Below the pieces are notes generated by a model. That model was not told the origin of the DNA and ran no database searches. It saw only the letters and a program-made list of their open reading frames with translations. This document shows, piece after piece, positions 33,615-42,689 of a stretch of DNA of 64,000 nt. Source of the stretch: Chloroflexota bacterium. Its GTDB lineage: Bacteria > Chloroflexota > Anaerolineae > Anaerolineales > UBA11579. Position 1 is the first letter of the stretch. Every line of letters starts with the position of its first letter. A program made the translations under genes and the position numbers. Location: positions 18,101 through 82,100 of the forward strand of contig JABFGG010000021.1 of the NCBI GenBank assembly GCA_013112575.1, given 5' to 3'.

Positions 33615-34943
33615 TTAGCGTCTTCTACGGCGCTCTACAAGGGGTTGGTTGTCAGTAGCAGGTAAAAAGATCTGTGCGCCTAACTTAAACCCGGCGGCCT
33701 CCAGGCGATGCATGAACATGGGGCGTATGCCTGTTGGGCGCAATTCGCCCAGGGCGTTGCCTTCTGCATCGGTACCGGTTTGTTCAAACTTGAAGACATC
33801 CGTCATCACAACCGTGTCGCCTTCCATGCCGCCAACTTCTGTGATGTAGGTGACTTTGCGGGCCCCATCCGGCAGCCGCGATTGCTGCACGATAACGTCG
33901 ACAGCAGAGGCGATCTGTTCACGCACGATACGTAAGGGTAGTTCCATACCGGCCATCAGGGTAAGGGTCTCCAGCCGTGAGCTGGCATCACGCGGCGTGT
34001 TGGCGTGCACAGTAGTTAACGAGCCATCGTGACCAGTGTTCATAGCTTGCAGCATGTCAAGGGCTTCGCCGCCGCGCACTTCCCCCACCACAATGCGGTC
34101 AGGCCGCATACGCAGTGAGTTGCGCACTAACTGGCGAATGGTCATTTCACCCATGCCATCCAGGTTGGCGGCTTTGGTCTCCAGGCGCACAACGTGGTCC
34201 TGTTGCAGTTGCAACTCAGCCGCGTCCTCAATAGTGACGATGCGCTCTTCTTCGGGGATGAAGCCCGAGAGGATATTGAGTAATGTGGTTTTGCCGGAGC
34301 CGGTGCCCCCAGAGATGACAATGTTGAGGTGTGCTTTTACACAGGCTTCCAGAAATTCAGCCATAGGCTCAGTGATCGAGCCGAAATTGATCAAATCCTG
34401 GATGCCCAGGCGTTCCTTCGAGAATTTGCGGATGGTTAGTGACGGACCGTCGATGGCTACCGGCGGCACGATAGCGTTCACGCGAGAACCATCTGGCAGC
34501 CGCGCGTCCACGGCCGGACTATCTGCGTCGATACGGCGACCTAATGGCAATACAATGCGTTCGATGACGCGCAACACATGAGCATCGTCGTCGAATTGCA
34601 CACCGGTTTTTTCGAGACGGCCATTGCGTTCTACGTACACGCTATTGTAGGCATTGACCATGACCTCGGTCACTTCGGGTTCGTCCAGCAGGGGTTGAAT
34701 GGGGCCATAGCCCATCAAGTTATCTGTGACATCGTGGAAGACCTGCTCGCGTAAAGTGGGTGAGAGTTGTAAGCGGGTGCGTTCGTAGGCTTTTTCAAGC
34801 AATTCACTGATCATGCCCCCGTTGCTTTGCAGTGCGGCTGGGTTGTTTTCGAGTTCACGATGAACTGCCTGCATAAGGTAATCACGCAGTTTGTTCATCT
34901 CTTCTTGTTTCAGAGAAGTTCTAGCTGGATTTGCGTCGGACAT
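33615..34943 (-). CDS. CpaF/TadA-type secretion ATPase
   Basis: A 442-residue hexameric-ATPase family protein. The N-terminal domain has MGYGPIQPLLDEPEVTEVMV. The ATPase domain has Walker A SGGTGSGKTTLLN, the Asp box ERIVTIEDAAELQL, Walker B RPDRIVVGEVRGGEALDML and the His box TGHDGSLTTVHAN. It powers Tad/Flp pilus assembly or a related type II/IV machine. The start overlaps the previous stop (TAATG). A CpaE-like gene is two genes upstream, but no pilin, secretin or TadB/C genes are in the window. Confidence 0.92.
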   Translation of the reverse strand: MSDANPARTSLKQEEMNKLRDYLMQAVHRELENNPAALQSNGGMISELLEKAYERTRLQLSPTLREQVFHDVTDNLMGYGPIQPLLDEPEVTEVMVNAYNSVYVERNGRLEKTGVQFDDDAHVLRVIERIVLPLGRRIDADSPAVDARLPDGSRVNAIVPPVAIDGPSLTIRKFSKERLGIQDLINFGSITEPMAEFLEACVKAHLNIVISGGTGSGKTTLLNILSGFIPEEERIVTIEDAAELQLQQDHVVRLETKAANLDGMGEMTIRQLVRNSLRMRPDRIVVGEVRGGEALDMLQAMNTGHDGSLTTVHANTPRDASSRLETLTLMAGMELPLRIVREQIASAVDVIVQQSRLPDGARKVTYITEVGGMEGDTVVMTDVFKFEQTGTDAEGNALGELRPTGIRPMFMHRLEAAGFKLGAQIFLPATDNQPLVERRRRR

Positions 34944-35239
34944 TAATCTCCCGCATTTTCAGTGAGTTCATCTTCTGGAATCACCCAAATGATATGCGCC
35001 CGGTTGATGGCCATAAATTCACTTTCGTATTCCTGCTTCCCCTCCAGATTTGACACACTTACATCTGTCAGAGCCAAAAAGTCCTCCCTGGCATCCAATT
35101 CGTCTTTTAATCGCTGGTCGGGGCGTGTATGCAGGTAGCCTGAGACGCGATGGCTTGTCGTTTGCACAATGACAGCAACGCGCTCTTTGGAAACCACGTC
35201 AGTGAAGATTTTGCCTTTGTGATCGAAGTGTGTACTCAT
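34943..35239 (-). CDS. Small conserved protein (possibly DUF6812)
   Basis: A 98-residue soluble protein, MSTHFDHKGKIFTDVVSKE to VIPEDELTENAGD. It is predicted to be mostly beta (VAVIVQTTSHRVSGYLH, FMAINRAHIIWVIPEDEL). I recall related short proteins beside cpaF in Chloroflexota, provisionally DUF6812, but the assignment is from memory. It is wedged between cpaE and cpaF with gaps of 5 nt and a 1-nt overlap, so it is likely a component or regulator of that system. Confidence 0.6.
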   Translation of the reverse strand: MSTHFDHKGKIFTDVVSKERVAVIVQTTSHRVSGYLHTRPDQRLKDELDAREDFLALTDVSVSNLEGKQEYESEFMAINRAHIIWVIPEDELTENAGD

Positions 35240-35244
35240 AATGA

Positions 35245-36447
35245 TCAGATAGTTACTTTTTTATGGTCTGGTACTTCTATTTCCAGGCGTTGCGTAATGT
35301 TCCGGGCTATTTCGCGTAAGGAGATGGTGCCCACCTCATCCGGGAATTTGTCACTAAGGGGAACATTCATTGAGTTTGCAAAGCTGAGATTGTCATTCAT
35401 GTTGGGAACAGCACCTGCTACTTTGATACCGAGCATGTCCTCGATCTCGTTGGGGCTCAAGCCTTTGACCGCATGAGTGCGGTTGAGTATGGGCATCACT
35501 ATATCCAGGGAAACATCACTTATGTCCAGAAAATCCAGGACGTTTCGCGTTAGACGAGCCGCGGTTTCTTCGGGGCTGAGCGGGACTACGACCTGATTAG
35601 CTTCATGCAGAATGCTGAGGCTGATGTGGGAGAGGGTGCGGCCCAAGTCTATGAACACGAAATCGAAGGCTTGCCGCATCGCATTGAATAGCGTAGGAAG
35701 GCGGGCTGTTTCCAATTCTTTTGAAGCCTGGGGTGTAGGTGAGCCGGCCAGGAATTGGAAATTCCATAGGCCCATCTCAGGCAGATTTTTGTGCAGATAG
35801 GCCGGGCTGGCTTCCGATGTTGTCATGGCAGAGACTTCGATCACGTTGAGCGACCCTGTGTAACCAACAAGGTCAGCCAAAGAACCCATCGGCAGCACCA
35901 TATCAACAACCGCGATGCGTGCATCAGCATGTTCTTCTGCCATCAAGGTCGCTAGGTTGGCACATAACGAGGAAGTCCCGATACCGCCCTGGGCATTTAA
36001 AAAAGCAATGATCTTGCCGTCCGTTTTCTTTTGCACGTAAGGTGGTGCCGATACTTTGGGAAGTTCCAGCACCTGTGGCGGTTTTTCTCCTGCAAGCAGG
36101 CTGCGCAATTTATCGACCGCATCACCCTCTTTGAGTAAAACGTGGTCGAAGTTCATAGCTTTGACGGCCTCGAACTTTTCTTCTTTTGTCGTGGGAACCA
36201 GGGCAATCAGGATGGCTTGCTCCGTACGTTTATCTTTGCGGAGCTTCTCTACCAGTTCTTTGGCTGAAATATCTTCCAATTTGGGATCTATGATGATCAC
36301 ATGGGGGCGATCCCGCCAGGCAGAGATCAAGCCTTCCTTGCCTGTGCCGGCAGTGAAGATCTGGTGTCCAGCTTTTTTGAGTTTGTGCGCCAGGAACTTG
36401 AGGCTGGATGGCCCGGCGTCGATGATGAGAACTCTGCGTGATTCCAA
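35245..36447 (-). CDS. CpaE-like protein: receiver-like domain plus ParA/MinD-type ATPase with altered P-loop
   Basis: A 400-residue protein. Residues 1-120 resemble a receiver (VLIIDAGPSSLKFLAHKLKK, HVIIIDPKLEDISA) but lack the acidic pair after the first Asp, so phosphorylation is doubtful. The ATPase part (about 140-400) has IAFLNAQGGIGTSSLCANLA. The signature Lys of KGGxGxT is Gln here and the second Lys position is Thr, so ATP hydrolysis may be impaired. VVDMVLPMGSLADLVGY and FVFIDLGRTLSHISL are the later motifs. The start is TTG at 36447 with AAAGGAG upstream. It shares an operon with cpaF. Confidence 0.8.
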   Translation of the reverse strand: MESRRVLIIDAGPSSLKFLAHKLKKAGHQIFTAGTGKEGLISAWRDRPHVIIIDPKLEDISAKELVEKLRKDKRTEQAILIALVPTTKEEKFEAVKAMNFDHVLLKEGDAVDKLRSLLAGEKPPQVLELPKVSAPPYVQKKTDGKIIAFLNAQGGIGTSSLCANLATLMAEEHADARIAVVDMVLPMGSLADLVGYTGSLNVIEVSAMTTSEASPAYLHKNLPEMGLWNFQFLAGSPTPQASKELETARLPTLFNAMRQAFDFVFIDLGRTLSHISLSILHEANQVVVPLSPEETAARLTRNVLDFLDISDVSLDIVMPILNRTHAVKGLSPNEIEDMLGIKVAGAVPNMNDNLSFANSMNVPLSDKFPDEVGTISLREIARNITQRLEIEVPDHKKVTI

Positions 36448-36465
36448 ATTAGCTCCTTTGAAATC

Positions 36466-37155
36466 CTACTCTGCGGGCATGGTGTAGCCAGCACCCGATT
36501 TGGTGACAATGTGCTTGGGACTCTTGGGGTCTTCTTCTAGTTTTTGGCGCAAGCGCGAGATACAAACCCACAAGATCTCTTTGTCTTCACTGTATTCAGC
36601 GCCCCACACATTGGAGAGTAGCTCCTCGGCACTGAGGGTTTTGCCAATATTGTGTGCGAATTGCAGCAGCAATCGATACTCCGTAGCGGAAAGGAAAACA
36701 GTCTCTTCCCCACGTTTGACTTCAGCCTTGGCAAAATCGATGGTCAGGTCATCATGGGAGAATTGGCTTTGACGTGCCGTTTCTTCTGAAACCTGAGCCC
36801 TGCGCAAGACTGCCTCCACACGAGCGATCAACTCGCCTGCGGAGAAAGGTTTGACGACGTAGTCATCGGCCCCCAGGTTGAGGCCGCGCACACGGTGGAT
36901 CTCTTCGCCCTTGGCGGTCAGCATGATGATAGGCACATTCGAAAATTCGCGGATGCGCTCGCAAGCTTCAAAGCCATCCAGCACAGGCATCATTACGTCC
37001 AGAAGCACCAGGTCGGGCACTTCATTGGATACAAATTCAAGGGCCTCCTGTCCGTTGGAGGCAGTGGCAACTTCGTATCCCTCTGTGGATAGATTAGCAT
37101 CAACAAGGCGTACGAAACGCGGTTCATCGTCTACAACTAAGATGCGTCGGGTCAT
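36466..37155 (-). CDS. OmpR-family response regulator
   Basis: A 229-residue regulator. The receiver has VVDDEPRFVR, phospho-acceptor Asp in LVLLDVMMPVLDGFE, Thr in IIMLTAKG and Lys in DDYVVKPFS. The C-terminal winged helix (about 130-229) has FLSATEYRLLLQFAHN and ILWVCISRLRQKLEEDP. Its ATG overlaps the stop of the histidine-kinase gene before it (ATGA), making that kinase its probable partner. It may control the CpaE/CpaF operon that follows 18 nt later. Confidence 0.93.
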   Translation of the reverse strand: MTRRILVVDDEPRFVRLVDANLSTEGYEVATASNGQEALEFVSNEVPDLVLLDVMMPVLDGFEACERIREFSNVPIIMLTAKGEEIHRVRGLNLGADDYVVKPFSAGELIARVEAVLRRAQVSEETARQSQFSHDDLTIDFAKAEVKRGEETVFLSATEYRLLLQFAHNIGKTLSAEELLSNVWGAEYSEDKEILWVCISRLRQKLEEDPKSPKHIVTKSGAGYTMPAE

Positions 37156-38429
37156 GATTCGGTCTCCTCTTTGGGGGTTTTCAATGGGAGTAACGGTATT
37201 TCCACATGGAAGGTTGTACCCTCACCTAATTTTGATTCGGCGTAGATCTTGCCGTCATGTTCCTGCACGATCTGTTCACAGATGAATAATCCGAGGCCGC
37301 TGCCACGCACACCGGTGCTGTTTTCCGGCACCCGGTAAAAACGCTTAAAAATACTGTCCAGGTGTTCGTCGGAGATGCCCGGACCTTCATCTTCGATGGA
37401 GATACGCAAGCGCTTTTTGTTGGCTTTGAATTGAATGCGCGGCTTGCTTTGCGGCGCATATTTGGCAGCATTATTGATCAGATTGTCCAATACCTGGTTC
37501 AGACGCTTGGTGTCTGCTTTCAGGCGTTCCTCAGGGTTCGGGGCTTTTACGGTGATGTCCAATTTTTCATAATGTGAGCGTAAACGGTTGACCACGCTAC
37601 CCAGGAAGGAGCGAATATCCTGCTCCTGGATGTCCATGTGAAGATTGCCGGATTGCAAGCGGGATGAATCCAGTAGATTGCCGATCAATTCGCTGAGCCG
37701 GTCAGATTCTTCGTCGATGATCTGTAAGAACTCGTTGCGTGTTTTATCATCCCACTTGGTGTCGTCACGTAATAGGGTGGTTGTATAGCCTTTGATAAAA
37801 CCAAGGGGCGTATTTAATTCGTGGGAGACCGCGGCGATGAAGTCGTCTTGCAGCTTCACCAGACGACGTTCAGCTTCCAAGTTGGCAATGCGCTCTACCA
37901 GTTGTTTATGGCTCAAAAGCTGGGAGACGTGGGCGGCAATGAACTCTGCCAGATTGATCTGGTCTTTGTCAAAATTAGGACCACCGAAACGGATAAAGAT
38001 CAATGCCCCAATGATCTCTCCGCTGACCAGCATGGGCAAACCTAGATAGAAATGCTGGCTCAAGCGATCCTCATCATCATTGATCGAGTCAGCTTCTTTG
38101 ATGAAAATGCGCCCTGATTCATAGACTTCGAAGGCGGCTTTTTCACCCCACACCATTTCTTCTACCGAGGAACGGCCGCGGCCCACGGCGCGTGCAAAAG
38201 TGGGCTCAAGAGTGTCTTTTGGGTCAGAACTATGTTCGCTCTGGAGATACAGCACCACGTTATCAAAGATCAGGACGGTGCGCGCTAGCCGGATAATGCG
38301 GTCGAGGCTTTCTTCAATGTCGATAGTTTCGGCCACCATACGACTGATGGCATATACGACCTCAAGCTCTGCCGGGCGCAGTGAACCGGTATCGGTGGTC
38401 GTTTGGAGTAAACGTTGGTTGTTATCCAT
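37152..38429 (-). CDS. GAF sensor histidine kinase, partner of the OmpR-type regulator
   Basis: A 425-residue soluble kinase. A GAF domain (about 35-175) is followed by HisKA with FIAAVSHELNTPLGFIKGYT and HATPase with NLINNAAKYAP, DEGPGISDEHL and GSGLGLFICEQIVQEH. Substitution of Arg by Asn in the H-box (HELNTPL) is seen in part of this class. The start overlaps the previous kinase stop by 8 nt and its stop overlaps the regulator start. Two kinases in a row feed one regulator. Confidence 0.92.
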   Translation of the reverse strand: MDNNQRLLQTTTDTGSLRPAELEVVYAISRMVAETIDIEESLDRIIRLARTVLIFDNVVLYLQSEHSSDPKDTLEPTFARAVGRGRSSVEEMVWGEKAAFEVYESGRIFIKEADSINDDEDRLSQHFYLGLPMLVSGEIIGALIFIRFGGPNFDKDQINLAEFIAAHVSQLLSHKQLVERIANLEAERRLVKLQDDFIAAVSHELNTPLGFIKGYTTTLLRDDTKWDDKTRNEFLQIIDEESDRLSELIGNLLDSSRLQSGNLHMDIQEQDIRSFLGSVVNRLRSHYEKLDITVKAPNPEERLKADTKRLNQVLDNLINNAAKYAPQSKPRIQFKANKKRLRISIEDEGPGISDEHLDSIFKRFYRVPENSTGVRGSGLGLFICEQIVQEHDGKIYAESKLGEGTTFHVEIPLLPLKTPKEETES

Positions 38430-39570
38430 ATAGAGGCAGAGTGAAAGCGAAAATGGAACCCTGGTTTAGTTTTGATTGTACTTTAACCTCTGAGCCATGC
38501 ATCTCTACGATGCGTTTAACCATAGTCAGACCCAACCCCGTCCCGCCATAGCGACGCGTGGATGAGCTATCTAATTGGTGAAAAGATTCGAAGATGTCTT
38601 CCAATTTCTCATTGGGAATGCCAATACCACTATCCTTGACAAAGAGAGTAACATGCTGACCCTCACGGCGGGCTTCAAGCTGGACCTTCCCACCATCCTG
38701 ATTAAATTTGATGGCATTGTCAAGTAATTGTTCGAGGACCCAGGCGATCTTTTCTGCATCAGCATTGATCACCATGGATTCTTGCGGTGCTTTGTGTCGG
38801 AGCTTGATCTGACGTTCGTCTGCGCGGCTTTGGGTCTTGGATAGAGCTACTTCAAGCATTTCACGCACGCTCACAGGATGCATGCGTAACGAAGCCTGCC
38901 CTTGTGAGAGCATGGAGAATTCCAATAGATTATCGATCAATTTCTGGAGACGTTTATAGGCTTCCTGGAGGGTAGTAATGGCTTCGTTCTGTTCATTGTT
39001 GAGCGGCCCAAAAGCTTCCGCAGCGAAAAGGTCAATGTACCCGATCAAATGAGCCAGGGGGGTGCGTAGCTCGTGGGAGATGTTGGACACAAAATTGGAT
39101 TTTAGTTGGTTCAGTTCGGTGAGTTTGTTGAGCGCTTCCTGCAACTCGGCTGTGCGTTCATCGACCCGGTGTTCCAATTCGGCGTTGCTCTGAGTAAGTG
39201 CTGCTTGCAATTGGGCGATCTGGTGGGTTACTGCTTCATCAAGAATTTCTTGCGGGATCAAATCCAGCTGCACAAGGGCCTGCCCCAATAAAACTGGGCG
39301 TTGTTTCGCTAAACGCGTCTTTTGGTATTCGAGGGCACGGTCCAGATCACCTTGCGTGAGTAATTTCTCTTCGATCAGGTAGTCGCCCAGGCGAGGGACC
39401 AGAACCTCGGGCGCCACGGGCGCGTCCTCCAGGCTTAACTCTGTGGTTACCAACTCCTGCTCGGCCAGAACGGCAGCATGGCCCAGGGGCGCCTTGCAAT
39501 GCAGGCATACCTGGGCTTCGGCATCCGTCTCTAATAGACAATTGGGACAGGTAATCGTTGTTGCAAGCAT
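38422..39570 (-). CDS. Histidine kinase with zinc ribbon and MshEN/GspE-N-like domain
   Basis: A 382-residue protein with an uncommon input region. Residues 1-30 carry a CxxC...CxxC zinc ribbon (ITCPNCLLE, VCLHCKAPLG). Residues 58-125 match the two-fold motif of MshEN/GspE-N domains: RLGDYLIEEKLLTQGDLDRA, LEYQ, then LLGQALVQLDLIPQEILDEA and THQ. A coiled coil (about 125-160) leads to HisKA (NISHELRTPLAHLIGY) and HATPase (DNAIKFNQDGG, DSGIGIPNEKL, GTGLGLTMVKRI). MshEN domains bind cyclic di-GMP in several proteins; the glycines of the classical motif are partly replaced, so binding is a hypothesis. It starts the eight-gene signalling operon. Confidence 0.85.
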   Translation of the reverse strand: MLATTITCPNCLLETDAEAQVCLHCKAPLGHAAVLAEQELVTTELSLEDAPVAPEVLVPRLGDYLIEEKLLTQGDLDRALEYQKTRLAKQRPVLLGQALVQLDLIPQEILDEAVTHQIAQLQAALTQSNAELEHRVDERTAELQEALNKLTELNQLKSNFVSNISHELRTPLAHLIGYIDLFAAEAFGPLNNEQNEAITTLQEAYKRLQKLIDNLLEFSMLSQGQASLRMHPVSVREMLEVALSKTQSRADERQIKLRHKAPQESMVINADAEKIAWVLEQLLDNAIKFNQDGGKVQLEARREGQHVTLFVKDSGIGIPNEKLEDIFESFHQLDSSSTRRYGGTGLGLTMVKRIVEMHGSEVKVQSKLNQGSIFAFTLPLYG

Positions 39571-39865
39571 GTAATATGAAGGGCAGACAACCGCAAATCG
39601 CGGCCTTCTACCATCTTATGGGAAAATCCTCCACAAATGCGTATGAATTCTTTATATTTTATATAACAATACACCTTTTTGGGGGCTTTTGATTGCTTAC
39701 TAACAAAAGAGCAAGGCAAACTGCCTTTTTGAAGACAGGTTTTGTACAGGCATATTAAAGAAAAAGAGTGTGCTTTTCAAGGGGCTGCGGTATAATTAAC
39801 CTGTGTGTGCCCTTTACGGCGCACACCCTTATTTTTAGCCAATATACCGGTTTTGAAAGGACCCT
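39571..39865. other. Divergent regulatory region between the kinase operon and gyrA
   Basis: About 295 nt without genes. The gyrA side has TATAAT (39791-39796) and a leader hairpin. The kinase side is AT-rich (runs of TTTATATTTTATATAAC near 39652) and probably holds its promoter, though no clear -35/-10 pair could be fixed. Confidence 0.6.
39791..39826 (+). promoter_or_regulatory. gyrA -10 box and leader hairpin
   Basis: TATAAT at 39791-39796 without a convincing -35. The leader contains GTGTGTGCC (39803-39811) and GGCGCACAC (39818-39826), a 9-bp stem with one G-T pair and a 6-nt loop. GAAAGGA lies before the gyrA ATG. Confidence 0.45.
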
Positions 39866-42349
39866 ATGGAGATCGGTACAGTTCAAAATGTAGACATCAA
39901 CGACGAAATGCGGTCGGCTTATCTTGATTACGCTATGAGTGTAATCGTGTCACGTGCTCTGCCGGACGCACGTGATGGTCTCAAACCCGTTCATCGCCGT
40001 ATTCTATATGCCATGCAGGATATGGGTATCCGTGCTGGCACTCCTTACAAGAAATCAGCCCGCATCGTTGGCGAGGTCTTGGGTAAATACCATCCTCATA
40101 GTGATACCGCTGTATACGAATCCATGGCCCGCATGGCCCAGGAGTTCTCGCTGCGTTATCCCCTGGTTGATGGACAGGGCAACTTCGGTTCCATTGGTGG
40201 CGATCCCCCGGCCGCCATGCGCTACACAGAAGCACGCATGGGACGTCTGGCCGGCGAAATGCTGGTGGACATTCAGAAGGATACGGTTGACTTCGCGGAG
40301 AATTTTGATGCTTCCCTCGAAGAACCCACCGTTTTACCCAGCCGCATCCCCAATCTGTTGCTCAACGGTTCCTCCGGCATTGCCGTGGGCATGGCCAGCA
40401 ACATCCCCCCGCACAATCTCAACGAATTGACTTCGGCCATTTCTTACATGATCGACAACTTCAGTGACCTGGACAATATCACTGTTGAAGATCTCTTAGA
40501 GCACGTTACGGGTCCTGATTTTCCCACAGGTGGCATCATTGTGGGTACAGAGGGCCTGCGCCAGGTATACAGCTCCGGGCGCGGCAAGATCATTGTTCGC
40601 GGCCGTGCGGAGATCGAAGAAGTAAAGGGACGTTTCCGTATTGTTATTAGCGAGATTCCTTACCAGCTCAATCTGACTACATTGATTGAGCGTATTGCTG
40701 ATCTGGTACGCAATGGCCGTTTAGACGGTATCTCTGACCTGCGTGATGAATCAGATCGCAATGGTATGTCCATAATTCTTGAATTGAAACGTGGGGCGCA
40801 GCCCAATACGGTGCTGAACCGTTTGTACAAATACACGCCTCTGCAGTCGACATTTGCTGCTCAGGTTTTGGCGCTGGTTGATAACGAGCCGCGCCTGCTC
40901 TCCCTCAAACGTGCCTTACAACTCTTCATTGAACACCGGCAGGTAGTCATCACCCGTCGTTCGCAGTTCGATCTTGACAAAGCCAAAGCGCGTGCCCATA
41001 TCCTTGAAGGTTTGCTGCTGGCACTGGCTGATATAGACGAGGTCATTAAGACCATTCGCGAATCGAGTGATGTCGATCAGGCTAAAGAGCGCTTGATTTC
41101 ACGCTTCAAACTCAGCGCTATTCAGGCCCAGGCCATTCTCGACATGCAGTTGCGCCGTTTGGCCGCCCTGGAACGCCAGAAAATCGAAGATGAGCATAAA
41201 GAAGTATTGGCCGAAATCGATTATCTCGAAGACCTTTTGGCTAACCCCGAGAAGATTCTGGCATTGATCAAGGACGATATGGCTGAGCTGGTCGAGACCT
41301 ACGGTGATGAGCGTCGTACGTCTATTGACCCGATGGGTTCCAGCGACCTCAATGAAGAAGACCTCGTCAAAGATGAAGCCGTGCTCATCAGTATTACGGA
41401 GCGCGGATATGTCAAGCGTGTCTCTGCCAAGACATTCCGTGCCCAGGGGCGTGGCGGACGGGGTGTTAAGGGGCACGAAACCAAAGACGAAGACGAAGTG
41501 CTTTTGATGTTGCCGGCGCGTACATTGGATACGGTCTTGTTCTTCTCAGACCGTGGCAAGGTCTATTCCCAGAAAGCGTACCGCCTGCCGGACGCGGGCC
41601 GTACGGCCTCAGGGACACCTATCGTCAATATCCTGGCCTTAGGCCCCACAGAAACCATCACGGCTGCGGTCACAGTGCCCGACTTCAAAGCCGCCGACTT
41701 CTGTACGATGGCGACGCGTACAGGCCGCATCAAGCGTGTATCGCTAGCTGAATTCGAGTCAGTACGACCTTCGGGCCTGATTGCTATTAATCTGGCTGAA
41801 GATGATGAGTTAGGCTGGGTGCGTCTGACCAACGGCGAGAACGAGATCGTTTTCGTGACAGAGAAAGGCCAGGCCTTGCGTTATTCTGAACAACAGGTAC
41901 GCTCAATGGGGCGCACGGCTGCCGGTGTTATTGGTATCCGCATCAAAGGTGACGACCGTGTAGCCAGCATGGAAGTGGTTGAACCCGGTGGCGATTTGTT
42001 AGTGGTCAGCACCAGGGGGATTGGAAAACGCTCCCCGCTAGAGGAATATACACCTAAGGGACGTGGCACGATGGGTGTCAAGACCACTGACCACAAAGCC
42101 CTGGATACCATCGGGCGCATTGCCTCTGCACGCGTTGTGCAGGAAGCTGATGACCTGACTATCATTTCTTCGCATGGTGTCGTCATTCGTACGAAAGTCA
42201 AAGACATCAAACGTGCCGGGCGTGCTACACGCGGGGTGCATATCATGAATCTAGATGAAGGCGATACAGTGGCAACGCTGGCGCGTATGGCTGCGGCTGA
42301 CCTGAAGCAGGTAGGCGCCTCCACCCAGGATAATGGAGCCAGCGAATAA
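39866..42349 (+). CDS. gyrA: DNA gyrase subunit A
   Basis: An 827-residue type IIA topoisomerase subunit that cuts and rejoins DNA. The active-site Tyr is Tyr120 in [12 protein letters not shown]. The N-terminal breakage domain (about 30-500) and C-terminal six-blade wrapping domain (about 510-810) are both complete. A GyrA-box-like stretch [10 protein letters not shown] marks gyrase rather than topoisomerase IV. The quinolone-resistance region reads [12 protein letters not shown]: Ser79 stands where most gyrases have Gly (E. coli 81), with Thr81 (E. coli 83) and Glu85 (E. coli 87). gyrB is not adjacent. A strong terminator follows. Confidence 0.97.
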   Translation: MEIGTVQNVDINDEMRSAYLDYAMSVIVSRALPDARDGLKPVHRRILYAMQDMGIRAGTPYKKSARIVGEVLGKYHPHSDTAVYESMARMAQEFSLRYPLVDGQGNFGSIGGDPPAAMRYTEARMGRLAGEMLVDIQKDTVDFAENFDASLEEPTVLPSRIPNLLLNGSSGIAVGMASNIPPHNLNELTSAISYMIDNFSDLDNITVEDLLEHVTGPDFPTGGIIVGTEGLRQVYSSGRGKIIVRGRAEIEEVKGRFRIVISEIPYQLNLTTLIERIADLVRNGRLDGISDLRDESDRNGMSIILELKRGAQPNTVLNRLYKYTPLQSTFAAQVLALVDNEPRLLSLKRALQLFIEHRQVVITRRSQFDLDKAKARAHILEGLLLALADIDEVIKTIRESSDVDQAKERLISRFKLSAIQAQAILDMQLRRLAALERQKIEDEHKEVLAEIDYLEDLLANPEKILALIKDDMAELVETYGDERRTSIDPMGSSDLNEEDLVKDEAVLISITERGYVKRVSAKTFRAQGRGGRGVKGHETKDEDEVLLMLPARTLDTVLFFSDRGKVYSQKAYRLPDAGRTASGTPIVNILALGPTETITAAVTVPDFKAADFCTMATRTGRIKRVSLAEFESVRPSGLIAINLAEDDELGWVRLTNGENEIVFVTEKGQALRYSEQQVRSMGRTAAGVIGIRIKGDDRVASMEVVEPGGDLLVVSTRGIGKRSPLEEYTPKGRGTMGVKTTDHKALDTIGRIASARVVQEADDLTIISSHGVVIRTKVKDIKRAGRATRGVHIMNLDEGDTVATLARMAAADLKQVGASTQDNGASE

Positions 42350-42365
42350 ATTAACCCAAGAATCG

Positions 42366-42398
42366 AAAGACCCCATGACAACCCACGGGGTCTTTTTT
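42366..42398 (+). terminator. gyrA terminator
   Basis: AAAGACCCC and GGGGTCTTT (9-bp stem, 12-nt loop) followed by TTT. Confidence 0.9.
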
Positions 42399-42416
42399 AT
42401 TTAATGATTGTTTGAA

Positions 42417-42656
42417 TCAAAAAGGCAAACTGATCCTGTTAAATATCACCAGGCACATGGTGCTAGCGATGCAGGCCCAAAAGAAGAAGAGCAAAGAAAG
42501 TATCGCCCGTTGACGGGGCGTCATCCCCAGGAAATTTCCCCGCGATCGCGATGAAGATGCCGCGGAGGAACTGCTCTGACTTTCATCAAAGCCTTCTTCT
42601 TCCAGTTCATCCAGGAAGTTTGTAGAGTCGCCGTCGTCTAAAAAATCATCGAGCAT
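42417..42656 (-). CDS. Small acidic single-pass membrane protein
   Basis: A 79-residue protein. The first 30 residues are very acidic (MLDDFLDDGDSTNFLDELEE). A serine-rich linker (SSSSAASSSRSRG) leads to one hydrophobic segment (ILSLLFFFWACIASTMCLVI) near the C-terminus. Not recognised. It lies between gyrA and birA on the opposite strand, 33 nt downstream of birA, and may be co-transcribed with it. Confidence 0.55.
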   Translation of the reverse strand: MLDDFLDDGDSTNFLDELEEEGFDESQSSSSAASSSRSRGNFLGMTPRQRAILSLLFFFWACIASTMCLVIFNRISLPF

Positions 42657-42689
42657 GTAGTACTCCTCGCCGCAATGCTTTAGTTTAGC

